Assembly: GCF_004379255.2 (NCBI RefSeq)
Contig: NC_056035.1
Coordinates: 20,295,902 to 20,359,901, forward strand
Origin: Salvia splendens
Taxonomy: Eukaryota > Streptophyta > Magnoliopsida > Lamiales > Lamiaceae
Direction: 5' to 3'
DNA length: 64,000 bases
Positions 43,060 to 54,399 of the stretch are shown here, one piece after another. Below the pieces are notes generated by a model. The model was not told where the DNA came from. It worked only from the letters and a program-made list of their open reading frames with translations, and searched no databases. Positions within the stretch are counted from its first letter, which is position 1; each line of letters starts with the position of its first letter. A program made the translations under genes and the position numbers.

Positions 43060-46000
43060 TCAACTTCTTTTACACATCCCAACCAACTTCAAACACAACT
43101 CAAACTTCTCCCTCGGTAAGGTTTTGGTGAGCATGTCGGCTGGATTTTCCAAGGTGTCTACCTTAAACACCTTCACCCTTCCCTTCTCTATCTCTTCACG
43201 AATGAAATGCAGACGCACATCTATGTGCTTGCTCCTCTCATGAAACACATTGTTCTTAGCTAAGCTGATGGCACTTTGGTTGTCACAACCAATGGCTACT
43301 GCCTTCTGACTAACACCAAAATCTGCAGCTATCCCCTTCAACCAAAATGACTCTTTCACAGCTGCTACCAAGGCCATATATTCGGCCTCTGTGGTGGACA
43401 ATGCAACCACACTTTGCAAGCTGGATTTCCAGCTCACTGCACTTCCATATAGGGTGAAAATGTAACCTGACTGGGACTTTCTACTGTCAATATTCCCAGC
43501 ATAATCACTATCACAATAACCCACCAACGCATCCCCTTTTACCTCCTTATTTCCCTTGAACAGGATCCCAAGGTTTCCTGCTCCATTCAAGTACTTTAAT
43601 ATCCACTTCAAGGCTGACCAATGCTCCTTGCCATGGTCACTCATGAACCTGCTGGTTACACTGATGGCTTGAGCCACATCTGGCCTCGAGCTGATCATTG
43701 CATACATGATACTCCCCACAATATTGGCATAAGGGACTTTCTGCATCTCAGCTCTCTCTTCCTCAGTTTGTGGCTTCTGCTCAACAGACAATCTGAAGTG
43801 TTGGGCCAGAGGAGTTGCTGTAGGTTTTGTGTCTTGCATCTTGAACTTTCTGACCAATCTCGAAATGTAATCAGACTGGTTCAACCAAATCTCCTTCTTG
43901 GATCTATTTCTAACAATGTTCATGCCCAAGATCCTTCTAGCATTCCCAAGATCTTTCATATCAAATGCTGACTTCAGATCCTCTTTGATCTCTTGAATCA
44001 CCTTCTTGCTTGAACCAGCAACTAGCATATCATCCACGTACAAGAGCAAATAAGCCACCACCAGACCCCCTTTCTTCTTGATATAAACGCATTCATCATA
44101 TTTCGATCTAGTGAAGCCATTTGCCAAGATATGATTATCAAACTTGATATGCCATTGCCTACTAGCTTGCTTGAGGCCATATATACTCTTTTTCAATAGA
44201 CAAACTTTGTTTTCCTCCCCAGCTTTGGCAAAGCCCTCTGGCTGTTGCATAAAGATTGTTTCCACCAAATCTCCATGCAAAAAAGCCGTTTTCACATCGA
44301 GCTGCTCCAGCTCCCAGTCCAGCCTTGCAACCACTGCCAAGAGAGTTCTTATGGATGTGTGCTTCACCACAGGAGAGAAGACCTCACTATAATCAACTCC
44401 ATACTCTTGTGTGAAGCCCCTTGCTACAAGTCTAGCCTTGTATCTGATTTTCACATTATCAGCCGACTCCAATTTCTTTTTGAATATCCACTTGCAGCTC
44501 ACAATCCTTCTTCCTTCAACTTTGTCTACCAATATCCATGTCCCATTTTTCAGCAAGGAGTCTATCTCCTCAACCATGGCTTTCATCCACTCACTTCTTT
44601 CTTTGCATTCCATGGCAGCTTTATATGTGGCTGGTTCCCCAAACTCCACCTCCTCAGCTACACATAATGCAAAGTAAAGCATCTCTGAGTCAGCATATCT
44701 GGCTGGCATTTTGACATTCTTTCTCCTGACTCTATCTCGAGCTAACTGATATTGACTGAGATCCTCAGTCTCTGCATCTGACCCTTCTTGTGGCTGATCA
44801 ATATTTCCATCATTTGCTCCACCTGGAACCACCTCTTCAGACTCCACTTCAGGCTCCACCTCAGGCTGTATTCCAGATCTCATAGCTTCATCAGATACTG
44901 CAGCAGCCTTTGCAGAACCTTGTGACTTATTGAAGGGCATCACAAACTCATTGAAGACTACATCTCGGCTCACAATGATCTTGTGATTTCCAGGTTCAAT
45001 GCTCCAAAGCCTGTATCCCTTTACACCAGGTTGGTATCCCAGAAGCACACATTTCACTGCCCTTGCATCCAGCTTACTTTGCTTGAGGTGTGCATAGGCT
45101 TGGCAGCCAAATATCTTGAGATCTGAGTAGTTTCCATATGTCCCATACCATTTAAAGTCTGGAGTGTCACTCTCAATGGCTGAAGAGGGACATTTATTCA
45201 ATAATTTCACAGCAGTTGCAGCAGCTTCAGCCCAAAATTTCTTCTCCATTCCTGAACTGAGCAACATACACCTTACTCTCTCTAATATGGTGCGGTTTGC
45301 CCTTTCTGCCACCCCATTTTGTTGGGGGTTTAGTGGAACGGTTTTGTGGCGTCTGATCCCTCTATCCTGGCAGAATCTATCAAATTCTTTTGACAAAAAT
45401 TCGAGTCCATTGTCTGTCCTCAGACAGCCCAGAGATCTGCCTTTCTCTCTTTCAACCATAATGCACCAATCTCTAAACTTAGTAAAGGCCTCAGATTTTT
45501 CCTTCAAGATATATAGCCATATTTTTCTGGAATAATCATCTATTATGGTCATATAATACCTCCCTCCTCCAACTGAATTCACAGGGGAGGGTCCCCACAA
45601 ATCACTATGTGCATAATCAAGAGGTGCTTGTGATAGATGTTTACCTTTTGGATAAGGGAGCTTCTTTGACTTGCCAAGAATACACTCTTCACATGGCTCA
45701 CCATTCTTGCTTTCCAGCCCATGAATAACTCCCTTTTTAATCAACTCCTTAATGCTCCCAGCTGCTGGATGCCCGAGTCTCATGTGCCAAGTTTTCACAG
45801 ATTCTGGCACAATGTTGTTCAGTTGACTGCCCCTGATCCTGACTGCAGCTCCACACAAGTAATAGAGGCTTCCCTTCCTCTCTCCATGCATAATCACAGT
45901 GGCCCCCTTCTTGATTTTCATCACTCCATCCGAGGACTCAAAAGTGCACCCCTTCTTCTCAAGCATCCCTAGTGATATAAGGTTTCTCTTCACTGTGGGG

Positions 46001-47055
46001 ATCAGCCTAACATCGCTCAAGATTTTCTCAGAGCCATTATCCAGCCTGAGTTTTACATTCCCTATAGCTTCAACATGACATACTTGATTGTTCCCAAGTA
46101 TAACTGTCCCAGTTGACTCTCTCAAATCAGAGAAAAATTCCACACATGGACATATGTGGAAGCTGCACCCGGAGTCAAGAATCCATGAACTCCCATCCTC
46201 ATATGCCATAATATTCAATACCTCAGGGGACTCCTCAGCTTCTTCCACAAAATCAGTGGTGTTCTTCCCCTTTCCAGATTCAGCAGCTTGTTTCTTTTTC
46301 CAAGCGAAGCAATCCTTCTTTAGGTGACCCGGCTTCTTGCACCAAAAACAAGCTCGAGTCTCCTTTTGATCAATTGAGGGTGCCTTGCTATTCTCACCAA
46401 TTTTCTTGAACATCTTCTTGGCTTTGAACTTTCTGACATTGAGGCTCTCTGGAACAACTTCAGCCTCCTTGCATCCCTTCTTGTGCAGTTCTTTGGCCCT
46501 CAGAGCATTTTGAACTTCTTGGAAAGTAACCGTGCCTTCCCTTCCAAAGAGTATGGCATCTCTCAATTGATCATAGGACTTTGGCAAGGCATTTAATAAT
46601 AGTATGGCCTTGTCTTCATCACCAATGGAAACATCAATGTTTTCCAAATCATCCACTGCCTTATCAAAGTCTTCCAGCTGCTCTAGTATTCCCTTTTCCT
46701 GCGAAAACCGGTATGAATATAGCCTCTGCTTCATGAAGAGGCGATTTGCGAGGGACTTTGTCATGTATAGATCCTCAAGTTTCTCAAGAACCCCAGCGGC
46801 GGTTGTCTCTTTTGCAACTTCCCGCAACACCTTGTCGCCCAAGCACAGCACCACCGTGCTGTGTGCCTTTGCAAAAACCTCTGCGCGCTTGGCCTTGGCC
46901 TTTTCATCGAGCACTTGGCCTTCACCTTCCTTGCTCGCCGGCGCCAGAGCCTCAGACAAACCCTGCTGGATCAACATCGCCTTCATCTTCATTCTCCAAA
47001 GGCTGAAGTCGTTTTTCCCGGTAAATCTTTCTGCTTCGAATCTTGAAGCCATCAT
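43060..47055 (-). CDS. copia gag-pol polyprotein
   Basis: 1331 aa from the ATG at 47055 (MMASRFEAERF), similar in length and order to Tnt1-type polyproteins. Gag (UBN2-like) comes first. The zinc knuckle CFWCKKPGHLKKDC is at about 236-249. The aspartic protease has WILDSGCSFH (DSG at 294-296). The integrase has the GAG-pre-integrase His/Cys region (TWHMRLGHPA) and the core with D..D..E (HSDLWGP, RTDNGLEF, NGVAERANRTI). The reverse transcriptase has ARLVARGFTQ, KTAFLHGDL and the catalytic YVDDM. The RNase H has GYCDSDYAGN, ALSTTEAEYMAL and ENPADMLTK. There is no stop or frameshift in 4 kb. The frame is also open upstream through the leader into the 5' LTR, but the ATG after the primer site is the sensible start. 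Confidence 0.97.
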   Translation of the reverse strand: MMASRFEAERFTGKNDFSLWRMKMKAMLIQQGLSEALAPASKEGEGQVLDEKAKAKRAEVFAKAHSTVVLCLGDKVLREVAKETTAAGVLEKLEDLYMTKSLANRLFMKQRLYSYRFSQEKGILEQLEDFDKAVDDLENIDVSIGDEDKAILLLNALPKSYDQLRDAILFGREGTVTFQEVQNALRAKELHKKGCKEAEVVPESLNVRKFKAKKMFKKIGENSKAPSIDQKETRACFWCKKPGHLKKDCFAWKKKQAAESGKGKNTTDFVEEAEESPEVLNIMAYEDGSSWILDSGCSFHICPCVEFFSDLRESTGTVILGNNQVCHVEAIGNVKLRLDNGSEKILSDVRLIPTVKRNLISLGMLEKKGCTFESSDGVMKIKKGATVIMHGERKGSLYYLCGAAVRIRGSQLNNIVPESVKTWHMRLGHPAAGSIKELIKKGVIHGLESKNGEPCEECILGKSKKLPYPKGKHLSQAPLDYAHSDLWGPSPVNSVGGGRYYMTIIDDYSRKIWLYILKEKSEAFTKFRDWCIMVEREKGRSLGCLRTDNGLEFLSKEFDRFCQDRGIRRHKTVPLNPQQNGVAERANRTILERVRCMLLSSGMEKKFWAEAAATAVKLLNKCPSSAIESDTPDFKWYGTYGNYSDLKIFGCQAYAHLKQSKLDARAVKCVLLGYQPGVKGYRLWSIEPGNHKIIVSRDVVFNEFVMPFNKSQGSAKAAAVSDEAMRSGIQPEVEPEVESEEVVPGGANDGNIDQPQEGSDAETEDLSQYQLARDRVRRKNVKMPARYADSEMLYFALCVAEEVEFGEPATYKAAMECKERSEWMKAMVEEIDSLLKNGTWILVDKVEGRRIVSCKWIFKKKLESADNVKIRYKARLVARGFTQEYGVDYSEVFSPVVKHTSIRTLLAVVARLDWELEQLDVKTAFLHGDLVETIFMQQPEGFAKAGEENKVCLLKKSIYGLKQASRQWHIKFDNHILANGFTRSKYDECVYIKKKGGLVVAYLLLYVDDMLVAGSSKKVIQEIKEDLKSAFDMKDLGNARRILGMNIVRNRSKKEIWLNQSDYISRLVRKFKMQDTKPTATPLAQHFRLSVEQKPQTEEERAEMQKVPYANIVGSIMYAMISSRPDVAQAISVTSRFMSDHGKEHWSALKWILKYLNGAGNLGILFKGNKEVKGDALVGYCDSDYAGNIDSRKSQSGYIFTLYGSAVSWKSSLQSVVALSTTEAEYMALVAAVKESFWLKGIAADFGVSQKAVAIGCDNQSAISLAKNNVFHERSKHIDVRLHFIREEIEKGRVKVFKVDTLENPADMLTKTLPREKFELCLKLVGMCKRS

Positions 47056-47120
47056 CGACACCGATTCAATCTGATTTTGATCGATACTCTTGCCGGATAG
47101 TTCCCACAGACGGCGCCACT

Positions 47121-47599
47121 TGTTAGAATAGTATCGAGAAACACAATCAAGAATCAATGAACAAGAATGATGAACACACTTTGGGAAAAATTTGGAAAGC
47201 TTTCTTGAGAAAAATCTAAAATGGATGTTATCTGTTACAAACTGAAAACATCTCTCTCTCGTTCTTATGTATGAGAACCGAATAAGAGAGCTTAACAACT
47301 AACAAACTAGAAAGCTGAAACAAACACAAAAAACTGTTACAAATCCAACGGCTAGTTGAATCTACGGTTGACATTCAATCTTGCAGATGGCGCGCTTGAT
47401 CGGACGGCTCCTGAAGCTCGGGAGCTGTGACCTTCTTCTCGGCAGCTCGGGACTCTTCTCGGCAGTTACGAGCTCGGGACTCTTCTCGTCAGTTACGAGC
47501 TCGGGACTCTTCTCGGCAGTTACGAGCTCGGGACTCTTCTCGGCAGCTCGGGACTTTACTATTTTCCTCACACTCAGCAACTAATAATCATTATTCACA
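47121..47599 (-). repeat. 5' LTR of the copia element
   Basis: Reads base for base like the LTR at 42550-43028, including the 27-bp tandem units at 47462-47542. It presumably contains the element's promoter. Confidence 0.95.
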
Positions 47600-47604
47600 G
47601 CCCC
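47600..47604. repeat. copia target-site duplication (right)
   Basis: GCCCC, matching 42545-42549. Confidence 0.9.
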
Positions 47605-47829
47605 TATGTCACTTTGCCATAATTATATTTTATATTGTGACTAATTTACCCTATTGTTATTTTAGAAAGACAAATCTTAAATTATGAAGTTTAATTAACA
47701 CATGCTTACATTCAATGTAATCATAATTTTAATTAGACTATTTAAAATCTTAATTAGAGTATTATTAAATGCACGTTTGATAATTTTATGAGAAATGCTC
47801 ATAAAAAGTTTAAAATATAAAATTAAAAA

Positions 47830-49200
47830 TGATTGTTCTTATAAATAAAAATAATTGTTTTTATAAATAAAAATTATTAATTTTATAAATAATATAATTC
47901 TTGTGAGTAAAAGTTATTAATATTATTTTATTAAATAAAATTTATTCTATTCATTGTCGTAATAAATAAAGTATATTTTTATTTTATGAATAAAGTAATA
48001 AATAATAAAGTATATTTTTATTGTTGTAATAAATAAAGTATATTTTTATTTTCAAGAAAAAAAATTATTTTATGAATAAAAATTATTATTGTAAACAATG
48101 AATTTAATTAGTTTTAAAGCATCAATCGTCTTTTTCATCATATGTGATTACTTAAACCTTTTGATTTATTGGATAGATGGGAGCTTATTACCAATTGAAC
48201 TAAACTTTATAATCGAATAAAAAATTTTATTTTTAGAAATAAAAGTTATATTTATTATGAAAATCATATTTTTTAAATATATTAACTTTATTAATCTATT
48301 ATATAGAATTATTATTCTTTTGAATAAAATTTATTACTTTAATTTTTTAAACATAAGTAATCATTCATGAGAATAAAAGTTACTAAATTATTGTTTATGC
48401 AAAATTAAAGTACATTGTAAAACACAAAAGTTATTGTTGTTTTGATTAATAATATAAATTATTTGTTTCAACGAATAAAAGTTACTACTATTATTTATTG
48501 CGAACAAAAGTTATTGTTTATTGTGGACAAAATTTATTTTAATTTTTCTATGTACAAGAGTTATTATGATTGTGAAAAAAAGTAATCATTTGATGAATAA
48601 AATGTATTTTACTATAGTTGTTAATAAAAGAATTATTGTAATAAAAAATTATTTTTCTTTAAAAATAGTTCTAAGAAATAAAAATTATTACTCCAATAAA
48701 TAAAAGTTTTTATGCTTATGAAGAAACTGTACTATTCTTGTAAATAAATATTACTATACCTTTTGCGAGTAAAAGACTGTTATTGTAAATAAAACTTAGC
48801 AATATTATTTTGTGAATAAAAGTTACTATTAGTTTAATAGATAAAAATTAACATTGTTTTAATTAATAAATAATTTTGTTCTATTGAATGAAAAGATAGT
48901 ATTATTTTTTTGAATAAAAGTTGTGAATGAAAGTTAACTTTTTTGGGAATGAATAAAAGTTATTCCAAAATTCTAGTGAATACAAGTTTGTGTGAATAAA
49001 AATTATACTATTTTTGTGAATTGAAAATTTTGTTTTTATGCATAAAAGTTGTAATAATTAAAAGCCATTGCTTTTGCAAATAAAAATATTTGCTAAAAAA
49101 AATAATTTTGCGATTTTTGTAAACAACGTTTACTTTCTTATAGATAAAAAGGTTGATCATAGTGAAGTACATAAAAGTTATTGTTCTTATAAAGAAATAA
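47830..49200. repeat. degenerate AT minisatellite, AATAAAAGTTATT-type units
   Basis: About 1.4 kb in which variants of (G)AATAAAAGTTATTATT(G/T)T recur dozens of times at irregular spacing, largely in one orientation. There is no reading frame. It looks like a very old tandem array or a slippage-expanded sequence. Confidence 0.7.
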
Positions 49201-49262
49201 AATGTGATAACTAATATTGATTAAATAGCTAAATATAAATTTAAATTACCCTAATTAATCAA

Positions 49263-51826
49263 TCTATCTATACATATATAAAAGTTGAGTTTTGGGGGCA
49301 TTTTGGGAATTTAAAATTTTGGTTTGGGATTAAAACAATTTTAGTTAGTGAATAGGTCTATACTATAGTCCGTCTCTACGTTTTACAAAATTAATTATAT
49401 AATAATAATTAATAATCAATTAAGAGAATGTAATTAATATAATTATACCATTAATTTCTCTAAACGTTATAAGTTTTGGATACTATTGCAATTACCTAGA
49501 ATCTATAATTATATAATAAGTGTAATCATATGACCATCTAAATATTCTAAGCGTTTTTCATAAAACGGTTGGCTAAGATATTGAGGTCATGTTAATTAAT
49601 TAATACTAATTAATTATGAGAATGAATACTCCTGCACCATTGCTAATTAATTATGAATTAATTGTGAAAAATAAGAGTACTAATTATATACTAATAGTTG
49701 TGTATAACCGACTGTTTCATTGTTGAGGCCATGATATGTCAATAATTATATACTCCTACCTCCTACGTTTCATATTATTGTAAATGAATTCACGTGATTA
49801 ATGATTTCTTAATGTGGTCAAATTAATTTCAAAATGGTTAAATTAATATGCAATTGATTATCATAATTTTATCATAAATAGTGAACTTGAAAAGTTTTTA
49901 CAGAGCCTTATGGTTATTTTTTTAGCCTATAAATATGTCATTTGGAGGCCTACTATCCACACATACCTACTTATCTTATACAGTACTCCTAAAACTCAAG
50001 CTTGATATTTTTGTTCTTACTAGGAAGAAAGGTTGACACCATGGAACCATTCCATATCTTGCTGAATGGTCTGGAGTTTCCTCAGTTTATTCGGTTATCA
50101 AAAATAGTCGCATTCATATTTATAAGGCTAACACTCATGGAGCCAAAATCAATATCATCGTTTAGAGTGTGGTTTTCATGATCATGCGATATGTTGTTAG
50201 GCGGTATTGTTTTGTGCATCGTTTAAAATTTGTATGCAAATTATATGTGTTTTGTTTTGTAAATATGCGTTTCTCGACAACAAACTGTGTCAGAGATGAG
50301 GGTAGATGGACTGGCCATGGATGAAGGCCAATGATGTGGTAGTATTTATGTGTAGCATCATCGCTAGCATACTCCAGTCCGGTTTGCAAGTTTGGATTTA
50401 GTCTTTTCATGTAATTATTATTAGTTTGATTAATTGTAAATTCATTCATATTTCTTTTCATAACTTAACCAATTGATGTTGTTTCAGATGATCCTCATTC
50501 ATGTATTTGAATTAGAGTGTGATAAATTTTTATATTTTGTTATTAATTTATTTTGAGTTTAATATATTTTGGTCAATGATTCATGGTTAGTAAATACATT
50601 TTTTATTTACAATTTTATATAATTATATTATTTCCAATTACATTTAATTAATTTCTAATTTAAATTAATATTTTGAAATATCTTACATTATAGAAAGTTT
50701 ACATATCCAGTAATTCGTAAGATGTTATAATCCTTAATCTTATATAATATTTTAAATTATTAAGATATCTTTATTTTAGCATTAAATAATGTTGTAGTTA
50801 TTATAATTGGAATCTTATTTCACAGGTGATGTGAGTGGATTCATTTTCTATTTCTCAGAAATTAATCAAATCATGTTGTTTCATATGATTCTCACTCATA
50901 TATTGTGAATCAGATAGCTCCAAATCTTTATAATTTGTTATTAATTATTTCGAGTTTAATAAGTATGTTTTAGTTGTATAATTCATAATTAACATTACAT
51001 TTTTTTACAATTTTTATATAATGGTATTATTTCTGATTCCATTCAAGTTAATTTATAATTTAAAATTAATTTTTTAAATTATCCTAATCTGTGCATTCAT
51101 TTTTCAAAATTTGATAACATTTACGTAACGCTTAGTTTTTAATTTTTGGAAAATTAAAAGGTTTAAAAATTTTTAATAATAGGTGAAGAAAGTGAAAATT
51201 TTGAGGAGTTATCTTCTATTTTTTGGACTATAAATATATGACATTAGGTAATTTATCCACTCACATATTTTTTTTCATCACGTTTTTCACTCCCTCCATA
51301 TTTTCCAATACTCTTCATATTGTTTAACATGAAGTTATGATATTCTTTTTATTTTTTTCTATTATTAAAGTTTGTTTTAAAGTGATTAACAAAGTAAATT
51401 TGAACTGGGACGGTGGGAGGATTTTATTTATATTTGGCTCAATTATTGGTCATGATGATTATATTTTAACATTAAGGGTTTATGATTTAGGTTTCAAGGT
51501 TTGGGTTTTTAGCGTATTAGGGTCACTATATTGCAATGTAATGAAGCTCGACTATGATAAAATATAGTACTAATTTAAATGGATACAGAATACAAAAAAG
51601 ATTACACACAATTTTGTGACAATATTATTCTGCGTCGGCGCTTTTATCTTCAAAATATAATTTTAAAACCGTTTTGAGGTTTGAAAAGCTATCGTCCAAT
51701 TTTAAAACTTGCAATACTACCAATTTGTTTTCGGAATCAAAACTTAATCTTGTGTTAATCAATTAACAATTTAAAATCGTATGATAAAAAATATTTCGCC
51801 GTGCATCGCACGTGGGTTAAAACTAG
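49263..51826. mobile_element. Helitron-like element
   Basis: Begins TCTATCTATACATATATAAA after an A and ends ...TTAAAACTAG before a T. The 3' terminus carries the hairpin CGTGC-ATC-GCACG about 11 bp before CTAG. These are the classic Helitron features (5' TC, 3' hairpin plus CTRR, insertion between A and T, no target duplication). 2564 bp, AT-rich, no Rep/helicase gene, so non-autonomous. Two TATA-like sites (CCTATAAATATG near 49925, GACTATAAATATATG near 51228) lie inside. Confidence 0.85.
50477..50970. repeat. diverged direct duplication inside the Helitron
   Basis: About 97 bp at 50477-50573 (TGTTGTTTCAGATGATCCTC ... TTTTGAGTTTAATATATTTTGG) recurs in diverged form at 50872-50970 (TGTTGTTTCATATGATTCTC ... 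TTTCGAGTTTAATAAGTATG). Confidence 0.7.
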
Positions 51827-52530
51827 TTACTATAAAGTAACAGTTTTTATAGTATATGAAACTGGAGAGAAAAATCAATATTTTTTTTGTAAATAATAAC
51901 GTATTAATAAAATCAAGTCGGAAGTAAAAAATTAGAGCAAACTAAGAACTATTTTTTATTAAATTATTTGCACTAAAATTTATAAAAACTAATTTGATTA
52001 GAAACTCATGCATCTTAATATATAAAGACAACAAAAGTTATAATATTTTAAATTTAAATATATGCCGATAAATAAATGCAATAAGAGTAGAGACACAAAA
52101 TGAAGATTGTCCATCATTAATATATGGACCCATGTTAACAAATACTCCTTAATTAGACCTAATTAAAATGGTAGTACAATTTAATGTAAAGGATAGTAAA
52201 GTAAATATACAAAATATTAATTTAACTAAAAATAAAATATGGTATGCAATTACTATAAAATCCCCATTATGGGATAGACATTATGTCTCAAAATCATTTC
52301 TCTTATGGGAAAATATGAAATTTTGGTCAAAGTTTGTAATTTTAAAAACTAATTTTTCAAAGATTATTCAAAAATTATTTTTATTACATTAAAAGACATT
52401 CAAGGACTTCGTGGAATACTGACGCACAAATAAGTGTTCACACTCCTGAAAGGGAACAAACCATTCGAAAGTAACGTATAGTAAGTTTTTTCCAAATCTG
52501 CCGTGAACTTGGAATCTAATGTAATAAATA
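51827..52530. other. intergenic, no gene seen
   Basis: AT-rich DNA; an open stretch of 74 codons at 52168 has AT-driven composition and no motif. Confidence 0.45.
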
Positions 52531-52539
52531 TATAGGTTT

Positions 52540-52678
52540 TGGTCCGCGGGGGTAGCACAATTGGTTCCGAAGAGAGAGTAAAGTAAGAGAGAGTATTGTT
52601 TCCATTTTTATAAACGTTTCATTTTTAATGGGACAGACCAAAAAGGAAAACGTTTCACTTCTAATGGGACAGAGGGGG
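52540..52678. mobile_element. SINE-like head joined to half a Stowaway MITE
   Basis: GGTCCGCGGGGGTAGCACAATTGGTTCCGAAG resembles the start of a tRNA-derived SINE. It runs directly into the right half of a Stowaway (GAGAGAGTAAAGTAAGAG ... TAATGGGACAGAGGGGG), whose left half is missing. Confidence 0.45.
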
Positions 52679-52679
52679 T

Positions 52680-53776
52680 ATGAAATATCTAGATTTTGAT
52701 GGTAAAATTTAATATCACCTAAAATTATGAAAAGAAATACTCCAATTTCAAAATGTAAAACTAATCACTTATAATAGAAAAATCTAAAATAAAAAATTAA
52801 CCACTTTGCAATGTGATAAGAGAGTATTGAGTATTAGGTTTTACTGTTTTAGGATTATTAACCAGCTCCACTAACTTCTTTACATAATCATTAGTGTATA
52901 TAGTTTACATATTGATGAGTGTGGGAATAATTGTCAAACTTCTCATTGACTTCTTGTCAATCTTACCATATTTGAAAATGAAATTTAAATTTATAACTTT
53001 AATATTTTTCTAAGCAATCTCATAATGATCAAAATCGAAATTAATATGGAGAAATCAAATATGATAACAAAATGACATTATTTTTTTTTTATCATAACAA
53101 CGTATGTTTTGAGTGTTAGTTAAACAATGTGGTTCTAATGTATTCCCGCTAATTTTAATTTTGGCCATTGTGGAACAATTAAAAAATTATTTTTTAATTA
53201 AAAAGTTACTATAAGATTGATCAAGAAATTAACAAAAAAAATGTGTTTTAAATAACAATTATATGAATTAGATTATTTGTTTTGGAGAGAGCACATGATC
53301 AGCCACGATCTACCTATATGGATAAACTTTTCACTGGACTCTACATCTATATTGCAAAACAATATGCATCGAGCATCCATCAAAAAATATAATAGATAAT
53401 CGAGTTTGCTATGTATTTATTTATTGCTAAATAACATGTAACACGCCGAGTTAGGGCTAGTTGCATACCAATTAACATGGCAACGTGGAAGCAATAAATG
53501 CAAATAAATAAACTTTTATTATTTTTCATAAATAATATAATGAATACATTAAAAACACAAAAAAATACTATTTCTTAAATTGACCAAAACAGGCTGATCG
53601 ATTATAATACAAATTAACAAAGTCAATGTACTGATGTTCCCAACTTCTTTCTCAAATTATACAATATCCTCAAATAGATGGCCTCGCTAATACATTGGCC
53701 TTTGGCCGTGCTAATCTGATTAAGTGACAATGTTTTGCAAGTATACCACGTTTTCGAATCTACTTCCATAGTAGTA
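52680..53776. other. intergenic, no gene seen
   Basis: AT-rich DNA without exons or paired repeat ends that I could identify. Confidence 0.45.
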
Positions 53777-54005
53777 TAGACATTTCTTTTCGGCAGAGAG
53801 CTTAAGAAATATCGTGTTAAGTAAATTAAGTAAAAGAAGAATAAAGTAGGAAATGATACAAGTAGAGAGATGAAGATAGAATAAGTAGAGAGAGTAAAGT
53901 ATGTGAGAAGAAATGTGTTGACTTTAACTGAAAGGGGAAATGACTCTACTACTATGGAACGTACTAAAATGACAAAATAACTCCACTACTATGGAACGGA
54001 GGAAG
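53777..54005. mobile_element. Stowaway-like MITE
   Basis: Right end CTCCACTACTATGGAACGGAGGAAG before TA; left end diverged (near CTTCCATAGTAGTATAGAC). Same subfamily as 35442-35653. Confidence 0.65.
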
Positions 54006-54126
54006 TAACTTATAAGTTGGATTTAGATCCTGCATAATAATAATACTAATACTAATAATAATAGTAATGAGATGATGTAGATATAGATTTAAATGGCGTT
54101 CTTCCATTTTTATAGGAAGGAGTACA

Positions 54127-54282
54127 TTTTTTTTTACCACAGGTGTACTGAATTTGTTTTTGGCGGAATCTGACTAATCTTGTTCGATGGAATTTGAAAA
54201 TCTCCCAACGGGTGGTGGGATTTGAACTCATGACTTTAAGGTTACCACAACTCCACGCTACCAACTGAACTACCGACAGTTT
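54127..54282 (-). mobile_element. tRNA-derived SINE
   Basis: On the minus strand it starts CTGTCGGTAGTTCAGTTGGTAG, a box-A-like region. Box B, GAGTTCAAATCCC, lies about 35 bp further. The body contains ACCCGTTGGGAGATTTTC, and it ends CAGTACACCTGTGGTAAAAA with an A-run tail. About 156 bp with both Pol III promoter boxes recognisable. A tail fragment of a related copy is at 60728-60795. Confidence 0.75.
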
Positions 54283-54399
54283 CAGAAGAGGAATCAAGAA
54301 CGTATATTTTAGGAATGTACCATATTCATAAATCGGACCACATGACACATGTACAACTGAGATTGACAACGTTGTAGCTATCCTAAGTATCACACTCAA

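Larger units (their letters stand above)
42550..47599 (-). mobile_element. complete Ty1/copia retrotransposon
   Basis: 5050 bp on the minus strand. Two 479-bp LTRs read as identical, with TG...CA ends and a perfect 5-bp duplication GCCCC. The primer-binding-like site TGGCGCCGTCTGTGGG (47103-47118) starts two bases after the 5' LTR. A polypurine tract (AAGGTGGAGAT, 43029-43039) immediately precedes the 3' LTR. A single uninterrupted gag-pol frame lies between. All features expected of an autonomous, recently inserted copy are present. Confidence 0.97.

Noticed and set aside
46604..47074. 156-codon plus-strand frame with a Ser-rich sequence
   Set aside because: Antisense to the gag region of the copia polyprotein.
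47830..49200. possible CRISPR-like or centromeric satellite array
   Set aside because: Units are degenerate and irregularly spaced, with no unique spacers and no constant period; the context is a plant nuclear genome.
54195..54275. possible functional tRNA gene on the minus strand
   Set aside because: Box A and B are recognisable but the cloverleaf does not close and a SINE body with an A-rich tail follows.
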